Shown: in pieces, positions 1 through 7,884 of the stretch
Position numbering within the stretch: position 1 is the stretch's first letter
Layout: each line of letters begins with the position of its first letter
From: CAXTTV01 sp964247295
GTDB taxonomy: Bacteria > Chloroflexota > Ktedonobacteria > Ktedonobacterales > Ktedonobacteraceae
Length of the DNA: 26,316 bases
Direction of reading: 5' to 3'
NCBI GenBank assembly: GCA_964247295.1
Contig: CAXTTV010000055.1
Coordinates: 1-26,316, forward strand
Made by a program: the position numbers and the translations under genes
Notes under the pieces: generated by a model
Told to the model about the DNA's origin: nothing
Databases searched by the model: none
The model's input: the letters and a program-made list of their open reading frames with translations, nothing else

Positions 1-62
1 TGCAGTTACTCTGTAAGGCTTTATGCTAGTAAGACGGGACTACCAAAAAGCCCTGTCTGCTG

Positions 63-530
63 ATGCGTACACGAATCTCGCAGATGGAGTATACATTCAC
101 AACAAAAAAAGGTCTGATTAATAAGGGTGGTCCAAAGTCAACCTCTTATGCTACGCTTGATTTCATAGTTCCTTATCATCCTGAGAAAAAGACCTTTACC
201 ATCAACCAGACCACGACTTCAGAGGGAGCCGAAATGACGGTCCAGACAATTACAGCTTCCCGAAGCGAAGCCATGGTCACAGTTTCCTATACTCCTTTCG
301 ATAGCAATACATCCATAGTGCTAGCGTTGAAAACCGATGACTACACCTGTCCTGGAAATGACACCACCATGTCTCCTACCCATGACCATGTAACAGTGAA
401 GATTGCCTGCCCAATGCTGGCTTCGTCGTTATGGAAGGTCCACGGAAAAACAAATTTTCAAGGGCCAGCTAGCGACTCCCCTCCCCCTTCCGCGAAATAC
501 AAATGGAACCTTACAATTAAAACTGCCTGA
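63..530 (+). CDS. Unrecognised beta-rich protein, possibly the C-terminal piece of a longer secreted protein
   Basis: A 155-residue frame I do not recognise. It is rich in Thr, Ser and Val with alternating beta-like segments (for example residues 40-75), has no membrane segment, and has two cysteines. The style resembles the C-terminal beta-sandwich of secreted or anti-sigma-linked proteins such as DUF4179-type, but this is a loose impression. The start is doubtful: no Shine-Dalgarno sequence precedes the ATG. Another open frame enters the window at base 1 and stops with TGA at 61-63, overlapping this ATG as TGATG. That fits either translational coupling to an upstream gene or a frameshifted single gene whose first part lies outside the window. 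In-frame stops at 27-32 exclude an extension in the same frame. No terminator is visible after it. Confidence 0.45.
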   Translation: MRTRISQMEYTFTTKKGLINKGGPKSTSYATLDFIVPYHPEKKTFTINQTTTSEGAEMTVQTITASRSEAMVTVSYTPFDSNTSIVLALKTDDYTCPGNDTTMSPTHDHVTVKIACPMLASSLWKVHGKTNFQGPASDSPPPSAKYKWNLTIKTA

Positions 531-656
531 TAACAAATAATCAATGTCTTATCGGTCGGATCAGCTTCTGTTATCTGCCACCCCTCACGATTTTCGCCTC
601 TTTTGATATGGCCTCAGCCCTCTCTCAGAGCGGATTCAAGGGGCCTCTACCCTTAT

Positions 657-685
657 TTGACACTCTTCCCTGCCTGTGCTACCAT
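657..685 (+). promoter_or_regulatory. Candidate sigma70-type promoter of the nuo operon
   Basis: TTGACA at 657-662 is a perfect -35 hexamer. A 17-bp spacer separates it from TACCAT at 680-685, which matches TATAAT at four of six positions including the key T, A and final T. Transcription would begin near 692 and give a leader of about 70 nt before nuoA. The rest of the gap from 531 to 763 contains nothing else I can support. Confidence 0.6.
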
Positions 686-763
686 ACGAAAAGAGGAAGT
701 GTACAAAAGACACTAGCTACAATCGACTACATTCATAATTCACAGAATGAAGGGTTCCCATCC

Positions 764-1120
764 ATGGGCATTCTCCCCATCTTTATACTCGTGACGCTGG
801 CTGTTCTTTTTGGTCTTCTGGTGATGGCTGTGACTCCCCTTCTAGGCTGGGTCCAGAATAAACCGACGCCTGAAAAGCTGTCTCCGTACGAATGCGGCCT
901 CCAAGAGGTTGAGGCTCCGAAGCAGCGGTTTCCTATTAAGTACCTGCTGACCGGTATGCTTTTTATTGCTTTTGATATTGAGATCGTTTCTTTTTATCCC
1001 CTGGCCGTTCTACTTCACCAGCTTAAGGTTTTCGCTCTTATTGAGATGCTTCTCTTCCTGGTTGTCCTGGCGGTCGGCTATATTTATGTCTGGCGGAAGG
1101 GGGCCTTTACATGGGAATAA
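764..1120 (+). CDS. nuoA: NADH-quinone oxidoreductase subunit A
   Basis: Membrane subunit of complex I (118 residues, the usual family length) that helps form the quinone-site and membrane junction with NuoH and NuoJ. There are three membrane helices (about 5-28, 63-85 and 88-110). The family signature SPYECG, with its conserved loop cysteine, is visible, as is the RFPIKYLLTGMLFIAFDIE stretch with buried acidic residues. I chose ATG 764 because GAAGGG at 749-754 gives a 9-nt spacing and the length then matches homologs. The same frame is open back to an ATG at 608, but that would add about 52 atypical residues and would place the start upstream of the predicted promoter. It is the first gene of the operon, and its end overlaps nuoB by 10 nt. 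Confidence 0.95.
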   Translation: MGILPIFILVTLAVLFGLLVMAVTPLLGWVQNKPTPEKLSPYECGLQEVEAPKQRFPIKYLLTGMLFIAFDIEIVSFYPLAVLLHQLKVFALIEMLLFLVVLAVGYIYVWRKGAFTWE

Positions 1121-1707
1121 CAAATCCCTGGGAGCCAGTGCAAACCTACTCAAATACCCAGACGAGCCGCCAACTCCCTATGCAGGAGAAGGATGGCTCC
1201 TTTGGCGTTCTGACAACGACGGTGAATAAAGTGCTGGGCTGGGGTCGCAGTTCTTCGCTCTGGCCGGTGACCTTCGGTCTGGCCTGCTGCGCGATTGAGA
1301 TGATGGCGGCCAGTTCCAGCCGCTTCGATATCGCCCGCTTTGGATCTGAGGTCTTTCGCGCTTCACCGCGTCAGGCCGATCTGATGATTGTGGCTGGTCG
1401 CTGCTCGGTGAAAATGGCACCGATCCTTCGCCAGATCTATGATCAGATGCCGGAACCCAAATGGGTGATCTCGATGGGAGCCTGCGCTTCCTGCGGTGGG
1501 GTCTTTAACAATTATGCGATTGTTCAGGGTGTGGATAAGATTGTGCCGGTGGATGTGTTTGTTCCTGGCTGCCCACCTACTCCTGATATGTTGCTATTTG
1601 GCTTAAATGAGCTTCAACGCAAGATCCGCGAGGGGATTCCTAATCCGCCCGATCCATTAAAGGCCAGCGAAATGAAGCTGACGGGACCTCGACCTGAGGA
1701 TCTATAA
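1111..1707 (+). CDS. nuoB: NADH-quinone oxidoreductase subunit B (cluster N2)
   Basis: Carries [4Fe-4S] cluster N2, the last iron-sulfur centre before quinone, in the connecting module of complex I. The ligands are visible as the adjacent pair C59-C60 (GLACC), the Cys of SMGAC and the Cys of PGCPPTPD. The N-terminal 35 residues are a variable extension, and the total of 198 residues is within family range. The segment usually written VAG-T-x-x-x-KMAP reads VAGRCSVKMAP here, with an extra Cys98 near the cluster. GGAAGGGGG just upstream is a strong ribosome site. The start lies inside the end of nuoA, suggesting coupled translation. Confidence 0.97.
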   Translation: MGITNPWEPVQTYSNTQTSRQLPMQEKDGSFGVLTTTVNKVLGWGRSSSLWPVTFGLACCAIEMMAASSSRFDIARFGSEVFRASPRQADLMIVAGRCSVKMAPILRQIYDQMPEPKWVISMGACASCGGVFNNYAIVQGVDKIVPVDVFVPGCPPTPDMLLFGLNELQRKIREGIPNPPDPLKASEMKLTGPRPEDL

Positions 1708-1717
1708 GGATTTTTTT

Positions 1718-2338
1718 ATGAACACGAGCAAAGCTACTCTCAGCGCGGTTGAGATGGTACAGGCCAGATTCCCCGAAGCGGTTCTCAATTCGGTTAACTA
1801 CCGCGATGAGCAGACGCTTGTGCTGGCACCCGAACATCTGGTTGCGGTCTGTATCTATCTGCGCGATGAACATGAATTCAATTTTCTATCGACGGTTACC
1901 GCTGTAGATTGGCAGGATCGGCTTCCGCGCTTCGATGTTGTCTACCATCTGCTTTCAATCTCTCGTCAGAGCGAACTCCGCCTTAAGGTGCGCGTTGGTG
2001 TACGCGGCGAGGAGATGCCCTCTGTTCCTACGGTCACTGGGATCTGGCCTGCGGCCAACTGGTACGAGCGCGAGGTCTTTGATCTTTTCGGCCTCTCCTT
2101 TGCTGGACATCCTGACCCGCGCCGCATTATGATGCCCCTTGAATGGACCACCCATCCCCTGCGCAAAGATTATCCTCTCTCGGGCTTCGATCTACCGGAG
2201 CCGCATTGGGGCGGGCAGGTTCCCTACGATGTTGATCCTGTCGTCGGATCTCAGACGCTCCGCTCCGCTGATGGCCGTGTCCTGAATGAGAGCCGCAGCA
2301 AGATTACCAGTCATCAGGAACCAGGTACCAGGAAGTAG
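1718..2338 (+). CDS. nuoC: NADH-quinone oxidoreductase subunit C (30 kDa)
   Basis: Peripheral-arm subunit that packs against NuoD. It has no cofactor. At 206 residues it is a stand-alone NuoC, not fused to NuoD as in some bacteria. The family signature WYEREVFDLFGLSFAGHPDPRR is followed by the conserved LRKDYPL segment near residues 145-155. The C-terminal 45 residues, after the PEPHWGGQ stretch, are low-conservation. AAGGA directly after the nuoB stop sits 8 nt before this ATG. Confidence 0.96.
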   Translation: MNTSKATLSAVEMVQARFPEAVLNSVNYRDEQTLVLAPEHLVAVCIYLRDEHEFNFLSTVTAVDWQDRLPRFDVVYHLLSISRQSELRLKVRVGVRGEEMPSVPTVTGIWPAANWYEREVFDLFGLSFAGHPDPRRIMMPLEWTTHPLRKDYPLSGFDLPEPHWGGQVPYDVDPVVGSQTLRSADGRVLNESRSKITSHQEPGTRK

Positions 2339-2345
2339 AGGCGAT

Positions 2346-3584
2346 ATGCAGCAACAAGAAATTGAAAAAACCTATTCGGTCGAGCAAAGCCAGGCAATCG
2401 ACGAGAATACTCGCGCTGATACGATGACGATCAACATGGGGCCCCAACACCCCAGCACGCATGGGGTGCTCCGATTGATCCTGACGATCGAGGGCGAGAC
2501 GGTTGTGAAGGCAATTCCGGATATCGGTTTCCTGCACACTGGCATCGAGAAGACCGCCGAGTCGAAAACCTATCATCAGGCTCTGGTCCTGACGGATCGC
2601 ATGGATTATCTTTCCCCACTCAATAATAATCTCGCCTACTCGCTGGCAGTGGAGAAGCTGCTGGGGATTGAGGACGAGGTGAATGATAAGATTAAATATA
2701 CCCGTGTGATTCTGGCGGAACTGCAACGGATCGCCAGCCATCTGGTCTGGCTCGGTAGTTCGGCTCTGGATCTGGGCGCGCAAAGTATGTTCCTGTACTG
2801 TATGCGCGAGCGCGAGATGATTCTGGATATCTGCGAGCTGATCTCAGGTGTCCGCATGATGACTAGCTATATCTGCCCCGGTGGCCTTCAGGCGGAACTG
2901 CCTCCTGGCTTTGAAAAGCAGGTTCGCGCCTTTACCAACATTTTTATTGATCGCCTTCAGGAGTACCACGATCTCCTGACAAATAATCAGCTCTGGATCG
3001 ACCGAACCCGGAATGTATGCGTCCTGACAAAAGAGGATGCAGTCGCTTACGGGACGAGCGGTGCGGTCCTGCGTGGTAGCGGGATTGTCTGGGATATTCG
3101 CAAGGTGTTCCCCTACAGTGGCTATGAGCGCTTCGATTTTGATATCCCGGTCGGTTCCACTGGCGATGTGTTTGATCGCTATATGGTCCGCATGCTGGAG
3201 ATGGAGCAGAGCATTAAGATTATCAATCAGGCTCTGGATGGTCTGCCAACCGGCCCGTATCGGGTCTTGAATCCCAAAGTCAGTCCACCACCCAAGTGGC
3301 AGATCGCTGGCAGCATGGAAGCCTTGATCCATCACTTTAAGCTTTATACAGAGGGTTATCGACCTCCCAAAGGCGAGGTGTACGTCCGAACCGAGTCCCC
3401 TAAAGGCGAGCTGGGCTTCTATATTGTCAGTGATGGCAGCGCGCACCCCTATCGTATGCACGTTCGAGGGGCCTCGTTCGCGAATCTTCAGGCTTTGCCC
3501 CGCATGCTTGAGGGGAGCCAGTTGGCCGACGTGGTCGCCGCGATAGGGAGCATTGATATTGTGCTTGGAGAGGTGGATAGATGA
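2346..3584 (+). CDS. nuoD: NADH-quinone oxidoreductase subunit D (49 kDa)
   Basis: Forms the quinone-reduction pocket together with NuoB and NuoH. The protein is 412 residues from ATG 2346, a normal family length. Visible family stretches are NMGPQHPSTHGVLR near the start (quinone-pocket His region), the GFLHTGIEK loop, the RIASHLVWLG helix and the C-terminal IDIVLGEVDR. The frame is open upstream to 2286 inside nuoC, but ATG 2346 is preferred. GAGG lies at 2338-2341, and the start falls 8 bases after the nuoC stop. The stop overlaps nuoE by 4 nt (ATGA). Confidence 0.96.
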   Translation: MQQQEIEKTYSVEQSQAIDENTRADTMTINMGPQHPSTHGVLRLILTIEGETVVKAIPDIGFLHTGIEKTAESKTYHQALVLTDRMDYLSPLNNNLAYSLAVEKLLGIEDEVNDKIKYTRVILAELQRIASHLVWLGSSALDLGAQSMFLYCMREREMILDICELISGVRMMTSYICPGGLQAELPPGFEKQVRAFTNIFIDRLQEYHDLLTNNQLWIDRTRNVCVLTKEDAVAYGTSGAVLRGSGIVWDIRKVFPYSGYERFDFDIPVGSTGDVFDRYMVRMLEMEQSIKIINQALDGLPTGPYRVLNPKVSPPPKWQIAGSMEALIHHFKLYTEGYRPPKGEVYVRTESPKGELGFYIVSDGSAHPYRMHVRGASFANLQALPRMLEGSQLADVVAAIGSIDIVLGEVDR

Positions 3585-4087
3585 TCTCTGAGAAAGCAAA
3601 ACAGCGGATGCGCGATCTGGCGGGCCGCTATCCTTTAAAGCGATCAGCCTTGTTGCCGGCACTACACATCGTACAGGAAGAAGAGGGTTACATCACATCT
3701 GTGGGACTGGAGGCGGTCGCGGCGGTTATCGGTGTGACGGTGGATGACGTTGAGAGCGTGGCCTCTTTCTATACGATGTACTCCCAGCAACCTCGTGGTA
3801 AAAAGGTTATTAAGGTTTGCAATAGCATCTCCTGCTATTTGCGCAACTGCGACGCTCTGATCCACCATATGGAGGATCATCTAGGGATTAAGGCCGGTGA
3901 GACGACTCCCGATGGGAGCTTTACGTTGCTAACGGTCGAGTGTCTGGCCTCCTGCGGGACCGCTCCTGTCCTTCAGGTAAATGATGAGTTTGTGGAGAAT
4001 GTGAGCTTTGAAAAGGCTGATCAGATAATCGAGGATCTGAGCCGCGAATTGAGGACCCAACCGTCTTCAACCGAGGTTTCACGCTAG
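3581..4087 (+). CDS. nuoE: NADH-quinone oxidoreductase subunit E (24 kDa, cluster N1a)
   Basis: Thioredoxin-like [2Fe-2S] protein of the NADH-oxidising tip, partner of NuoF. The four ligands are C80 and C85 (CNSISC, C-x4-C) and C121 and C125 (CLASC, C-x3-C), exactly the NuoE pattern. An N-terminal helical bundle (about residues 1-65) contains the usual ALLPALHIVQEEEGYI segment. Its ATG overlaps the nuoD stop by 4 nt, typical of coupled translation. Confidence 0.96.
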   Translation: MISEKAKQRMRDLAGRYPLKRSALLPALHIVQEEEGYITSVGLEAVAAVIGVTVDDVESVASFYTMYSQQPRGKKVIKVCNSISCYLRNCDALIHHMEDHLGIKAGETTPDGSFTLLTVECLASCGTAPVLQVNDEFVENVSFEKADQIIEDLSRELRTQPSSTEVSR

Positions 4088-4106
4088 CTCTCCTGAGGAA
4101 TGTGTT

Positions 4107-5420
4107 ATGCCAGAATTGATTGTAACGAAAAATCTGGATGTTCCGGGCCTGAATACGCTGAATGTCTACCGCCAGTACGGTGGCTACGAGGCAATGGCAA
4201 AGGCCCTTAAGGAATATCAGCCCGACCAGATTTTAGATCTGGTGAAGCAGTCCGGCCTCCGGGGTCGCGGCGGCGCGGGTTTCCCAACTGGGATGAAGTG
4301 GAGCTTTCTTGCGAAAAATGATAGCCCACGCTACCTTTGCTGCAACTGCGATGAGAGCGAGCCCGGCACCTTTAAAGACCGAATGCTGATGGAGCGGAAC
4401 CCTCACCAATTGGTGGAGGGCGTGATCATTACCAGCTTCGCCTGCAATATCCATACGGCGTTTATTTATGTGCGTGGCGAACTGGCGCTTGCCGCCCGTC
4501 AGGTTACAAAAGCTGTCGAGGAGGCTTATGCCGCTGGCCTGTTGGGAATGAATATTCTGGGCAGTGGCTACGATTTAGATATCATTGTGCATCGTGGGGC
4601 TGGAGCTTACATCTGCGGTGAAGAAAGCGCCCTGATGGAATCCCTGGAAGGCAAACGTGGCTATCCCCGACTCAAACCTCCTTTCCCTGCAGTGGTTGGG
4701 CTTTACGGGGGCCCGACGGTCATCAATAATTGCGAGACGCTCTCTACAATCCCCGCGATTATAAAGAACGGCGCGGAATGGTACGCCTCTTTTGGGGCTG
4801 AGAAAAGTAAGGGAACTCGTGTCTACTGTCTGAGCGGCCATGTGAAACGTCCCGGCAATTATGAGCTGTCACTGGGAACACCGCTGAGCACATTGATCTA
4901 CGATGAGCAGTACGGTGGTGGCATCCTCAACGACCACGGTCTCAAGGCGATTATTCCCGGTGGGTCCTCTACATTTATTCTTGGGGCCGATAAGGTGGAG
5001 ACCCCGATGGACTTTGAGTCGATCGCGGCGGCTGGCTCAATGCTGGGCTCCGGTGGGGTAATTGTGATCGATGATCAGACCTGCATCGTGGGCGCGGTCC
5101 TCCGCATGACGGAGTTCTACCGCGATGAGTCCTGCGGGAAATGCACCCCATGCCGCGAGGGGACCTACTGGCTGGTTGAGCTGCTGGAGCGCCTGGAGCA
5201 TGGGCATGGCAAAATCAGTGATATCGATCTGTTGCGCGACATCTGCGATAACATCAGTGGAAAATCTTTCTGTCCGTTGGGAGATGCCGCGACAAGCTCA
5301 ATCACCAGTTCGATCCGTCTGTTCCGCGAAGAATTTGAGTACCACATTCATCACGGCCATTGTCAGGTGGGACCTGGTTCTCACAAAAACGAGCAGGTAC
5401 CCCTGGTCGCCGCCCACTAG
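4107..5420 (+). CDS. nuoF: NADH-quinone oxidoreductase subunit F (51 kDa, FMN and NADH binding)
   Basis: Catalytic subunit that takes hydride from NADH onto FMN and passes electrons through cluster N3. The glycine-rich FMN/NADH segment GRGGAGFPTGMKW lies at about residues 53-65, and CGEESALMESLEG forms part of the NADH site. Cluster N3 ligands are C343, C346 and C349 (ESCGKCTPC) and C389 (SFCPLGDA). The 437 residues match the family. TGAGGA about 10 nt upstream of the ATG is the ribosome site. The compact spacing of the operon breaks just after this gene. Confidence 0.97.
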   Translation: MPELIVTKNLDVPGLNTLNVYRQYGGYEAMAKALKEYQPDQILDLVKQSGLRGRGGAGFPTGMKWSFLAKNDSPRYLCCNCDESEPGTFKDRMLMERNPHQLVEGVIITSFACNIHTAFIYVRGELALAARQVTKAVEEAYAAGLLGMNILGSGYDLDIIVHRGAGAYICGEESALMESLEGKRGYPRLKPPFPAVVGLYGGPTVINNCETLSTIPAIIKNGAEWYASFGAEKSKGTRVYCLSGHVKRPGNYELSLGTPLSTLIYDEQYGGGILNDHGLKAIIPGGSSTFILGADKVETPMDFESIAAAGSMLGSGGVIVIDDQTCIVGAVLRMTEFYRDESCGKCTPCREGTYWLVELLERLEHGHGKISDIDLLRDICDNISGKSFCPLGDAATSSITSSIRLFREEFEYHIHHGHCQVGPGSHKNEQVPLVAAH

Positions 5421-5430
5421 CTTTGGACAC

Positions 5431-5696
5431 AGCGGGGATGCAAGCGGCGGCACGCCCCTTCCCTGAGGTTCGGGGCTGCGCCCCCGCTCTCTCTTCCCTC
5501 CACCGCTTGACTGTACGGTTGCAACGGCGAGCGGGGATGCAAGTGGCGGCACGCCCCTTCACTGGGGTTCGGGGCGGAGCCCCGCTCTCTCTTCCCTCCA
5601 CCGCTTATGAGACATAGGAAAAGCGGGGATGCAAGGGGCGGTAGCCCCTTGACTGGGGTTCGGGGCTGCGCCCCGCTCTCTCTTCCCTCCACCGCT
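5431..5696 (+). repeat. Three copies of a 75-78 bp GC-rich palindromic repeat between nuoF and nuoG
   Basis: Units lie at 5431-5508, 5530-5606 and 5622-5696, separated by 21 and 15 bp of unrelated sequence. Each begins AGCGGGGATGCAAG and ends CTCTCTCTTCCCTCCACCGCT, so the tips AGCGG and CCGCT are inverted repeats. Each unit can fold into two small stem-loops. The first is AAGGGGC-GGTA-GCCCCTT in unit 3. The second is GGGGC-TGC-GCCCC in units 1 and 3 and GGGGC-GGA-GCCCC in unit 2, so the stem is kept while the loop changes. This is the pattern of REP- or MITE-like dispersed elements. Small - strand frames across it (WREERAG-type peptides) are by-products of the repeat. Confidence 0.85.
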
Positions 5697-5718
5697 GGCG
5701 GTGGTAGTAAAAAGTAAA

Positions 5719-7884
5719 ATGGTAAAAAACATGTCAGAAGAAAAAAAAGACAATTTAGTACACCTGACAATTGATGACATCCCAGTCGAGGTCCCACCCG
5801 GAACCCTCGTCTGGAAGGCCGCCCAAGTAGCTGGCATCGAGGTACCTATCTACTGCTACCATCCCAAGATGCCACCACTTGGAGCATGCCGGATGTGCTT
5901 TGTCGAGATTGAGAAGATGCCCAAACCACCTCAGACGGCCTGTACAACGCCGGTCAGCGAGGGGATGATTGTGCATACCCAGACCGAGAAGGTTCTGAAG
6001 GCCCGCCGGGGGACCCTGGAGTTCCTGCTGATCAATCACCCGTTGGACTGCCCCATCTGCGATAAGGGGGGCGAGTGCGATCTTCAAGACTTTACTCTCC
6101 GCCATGGACCCGGCGGGACGCGCTTCGATGTGGATAAGCGCCACTATCCCAAACCAATTCCGATGAGCGAAGAGGTCCTGCTGGATCGCGAGCGCTGCAT
6201 TCTCTGCCAGCGCTGCACCCGCTTTAGCTCTGAGATCTCGATGGATAACGGGCTGGTGATGGTTCAGCGCGGCTTCCGCATGGAGGTCGGAACGGCTCCC
6301 GATCATGCATTCGATTCGGTCTTCTCCGGCAATACTGTTGAAATCTGCCCGGTTGGCGCGCTTACTTCTTCAAAGTATCGCTTTAAGGGTCGCCCCTGGG
6401 AGCTGAAGCGCACTGGTAGTGTCTGCAATAACTGTAGCGTGGGCTGCAATACTCGCATTGATGTGCGCATCGACAAAATTATGCGGCTGGCCTCGCGTAC
6501 AAACGATGATATCGACGATGGCTGGCTTTGCAATCGGGGACGCTGGGGCTTTGATTTTGTGAATGATCCCGAGCGCATTCGCACTCCTTATATTAAGCGC
6601 AACGGAAGCCTTGAGCAGGCGACCTGGGATGAGGCGCTGCGTCTGGTGGCCTCGCGCTTCCAGGAGATCGCCAAACGCGATGGCGCAAAGGCCATCGGCG
6701 GGATCGGCTCGACACGCACTACGAATGAAGAGGCCTATCTTTTCCAGAAGCTCCTACGCGATGTCCTGAAAACCCCAAATGTGGATCACCATCATGGCGC
6801 TTTCCCCAGCCCTCGCGATAGCCTGACTGGCAAGCCCTGGATGATGACCAACAGTATCGCGGATCTGGAGAAGGCTTCACATATTCTACTGATCGCGGCT
6901 GATCCTTACCAGCGCCAACCGATCCTGGATCTGCGGATCAAGAAGGCGATGAAGCAGGGCGTGAAGATCCTGATTATCAATGAGTCGGAGACGCTGCTGG
7001 ATCGCCTGGCGACCCAGAAAATAGCGCTCCCCGCCGGAACGACGGGAATGGCGGTCCGCCTGCTGCTGGACGCAGTCGTGCGCTCTGAGGGCCTGCGGGC
7101 ACCCAATGCGGAGATTCGTAACCGGATAATGAATGCCGCCAGCCGACTCCCCCAATTGGAGGCGGTACTGGGAGCCGAGGTTTCGGCACAGATCCGAACG
7201 CTGGCTATCGGGTTGGTGGAAGCGAACGCGGCGGTAATTCTTTACGATGAGATGGCGACTCTGGCCCCCGGTTGCGAGGAGCTGGCAAGCCAGATCCAGG
7301 CGGTGGCCCTGGTGACGGATAACCTGAATCGTCCTGGAGCGGGCGCGGGTCCGCTTTTCGAGGATGCCAATTCGCTGGGCGCGCGCGATATGGGCCTGCT
7401 CCCCGATAGCCTTCCAGGCTACAGTCCAGTCTCCGAGCCTGGACTGGCCTACGATCAGATCCTATCCGATCCCTCGGTCAAGGCGCTCTACGTGATGGGT
7501 GCGAACCCCGTTCGCCATACTACCGCCGATCTCTCGCAAAAGGAGTTCCTGGTGGTTCAGGATATTCGGCTGACGGAGACCGCTCATCTTGCGGATGTGG
7601 TGCTGCCGGCGGTCACCTTCGCAGAGAAGGATGGCTCGATGACCAATGTGGACCACCATGTACAGCAAATTGTGCATGCGATGCGCCCGTTGCTACCGGC
7701 GAAGGCCGACTGGGAGATCCTCACCCTGCTGGCGAAGGCGTTGGGCGCGAACTGGAACTACACCCGTCCACAACAGATCTTTTCGGAGATCGCCGAAGGG
7801 AATCCTTTCTACAGTGGTCTGATCTGGGAGGATCTGGGCAAGCAGGGCCTGCGCACCCAGGAGCAGGAGGTAGCCCGTGCTTGA
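5719..7884 (+). CDS. nuoG: NADH-quinone oxidoreductase subunit G (75 kDa iron-sulfur)
   Basis: Large electron-wire subunit of the peripheral arm (about 721 residues). With M1 at 5719, the [2Fe-2S] ligands are C46, C57, C60 and C75. The His-Cys [4Fe-4S] motif follows as HPLDCPICDKGGECDLQD, then the ferredoxin-like ERCILCQRC with a later EICPVGA. A molybdopterin-oxidoreductase-like domain begins near residue 220. The extra N7-type ligands are present (SVCNNCSVGC and a later WLCNRG), a feature of only some bacterial NuoG. The start is uncertain: GTG 5701, ATG 5719 and ATG 5731 are all in frame, and none has a strong ribosome site. GGTGGTAG at 5700-5707 favours 5719. The 3' end overlaps nuoH by 8 nt. 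Confidence 0.94.
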   Translation: MVKNMSEEKKDNLVHLTIDDIPVEVPPGTLVWKAAQVAGIEVPIYCYHPKMPPLGACRMCFVEIEKMPKPPQTACTTPVSEGMIVHTQTEKVLKARRGTLEFLLINHPLDCPICDKGGECDLQDFTLRHGPGGTRFDVDKRHYPKPIPMSEEVLLDRERCILCQRCTRFSSEISMDNGLVMVQRGFRMEVGTAPDHAFDSVFSGNTVEICPVGALTSSKYRFKGRPWELKRTGSVCNNCSVGCNTRIDVRIDKIMRLASRTNDDIDDGWLCNRGRWGFDFVNDPERIRTPYIKRNGSLEQATWDEALRLVASRFQEIAKRDGAKAIGGIGSTRTTNEEAYLFQKLLRDVLKTPNVDHHHGAFPSPRDSLTGKPWMMTNSIADLEKASHILLIAADPYQRQPILDLRIKKAMKQGVKILIINESETLLDRLATQKIALPAGTTGMAVRLLLDAVVRSEGLRAPNAEIRNRIMNAASRLPQLEAVLGAEVSAQIRTLAIGLVEANAAVILYDEMATLAPGCEELASQIQAVALVTDNLNRPGAGAGPLFEDANSLGARDMGLLPDSLPGYSPVSEPGLAYDQILSDPSVKALYVMGANPVRHTTADLSQKEFLVVQDIRLTETAHLADVVLPAVTFAEKDGSMTNVDHHVQQIVHAMRPLLPAKADWEILTLLAKALGANWNYTRPQQIFSEIAEGNPFYSGLIWEDLGKQGLRTQEQEVARA

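Noticed and set aside
608..763. 52-residue N-terminal extension of NuoA
   Set aside because: A strong ribosome site precedes ATG 764, the family length is then exact, and the predicted promoter lies inside the proposed extension.
2844..3662. Long - strand frame (272 codons) opposite nuoD
   Set aside because: It lies wholly within the conserved nuoD/nuoE coding sequence on the other strand, has no ribosome site, and has a composition typical of an antisense shadow frame.
5431..5696. CRISPR array
   Set aside because: There are only three units of 75-78 bp, with unequal 15-21 bp separators and internal palindromes. No cas gene is nearby.
5298..5837. Several - strand frames over the nuoF-nuoG gap encoding repeated WREERAG-type peptides
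   Set aside because: They are translations of the three GC-rich repeat units. The repetition comes from the DNA element, and no ribosome sites are seen.
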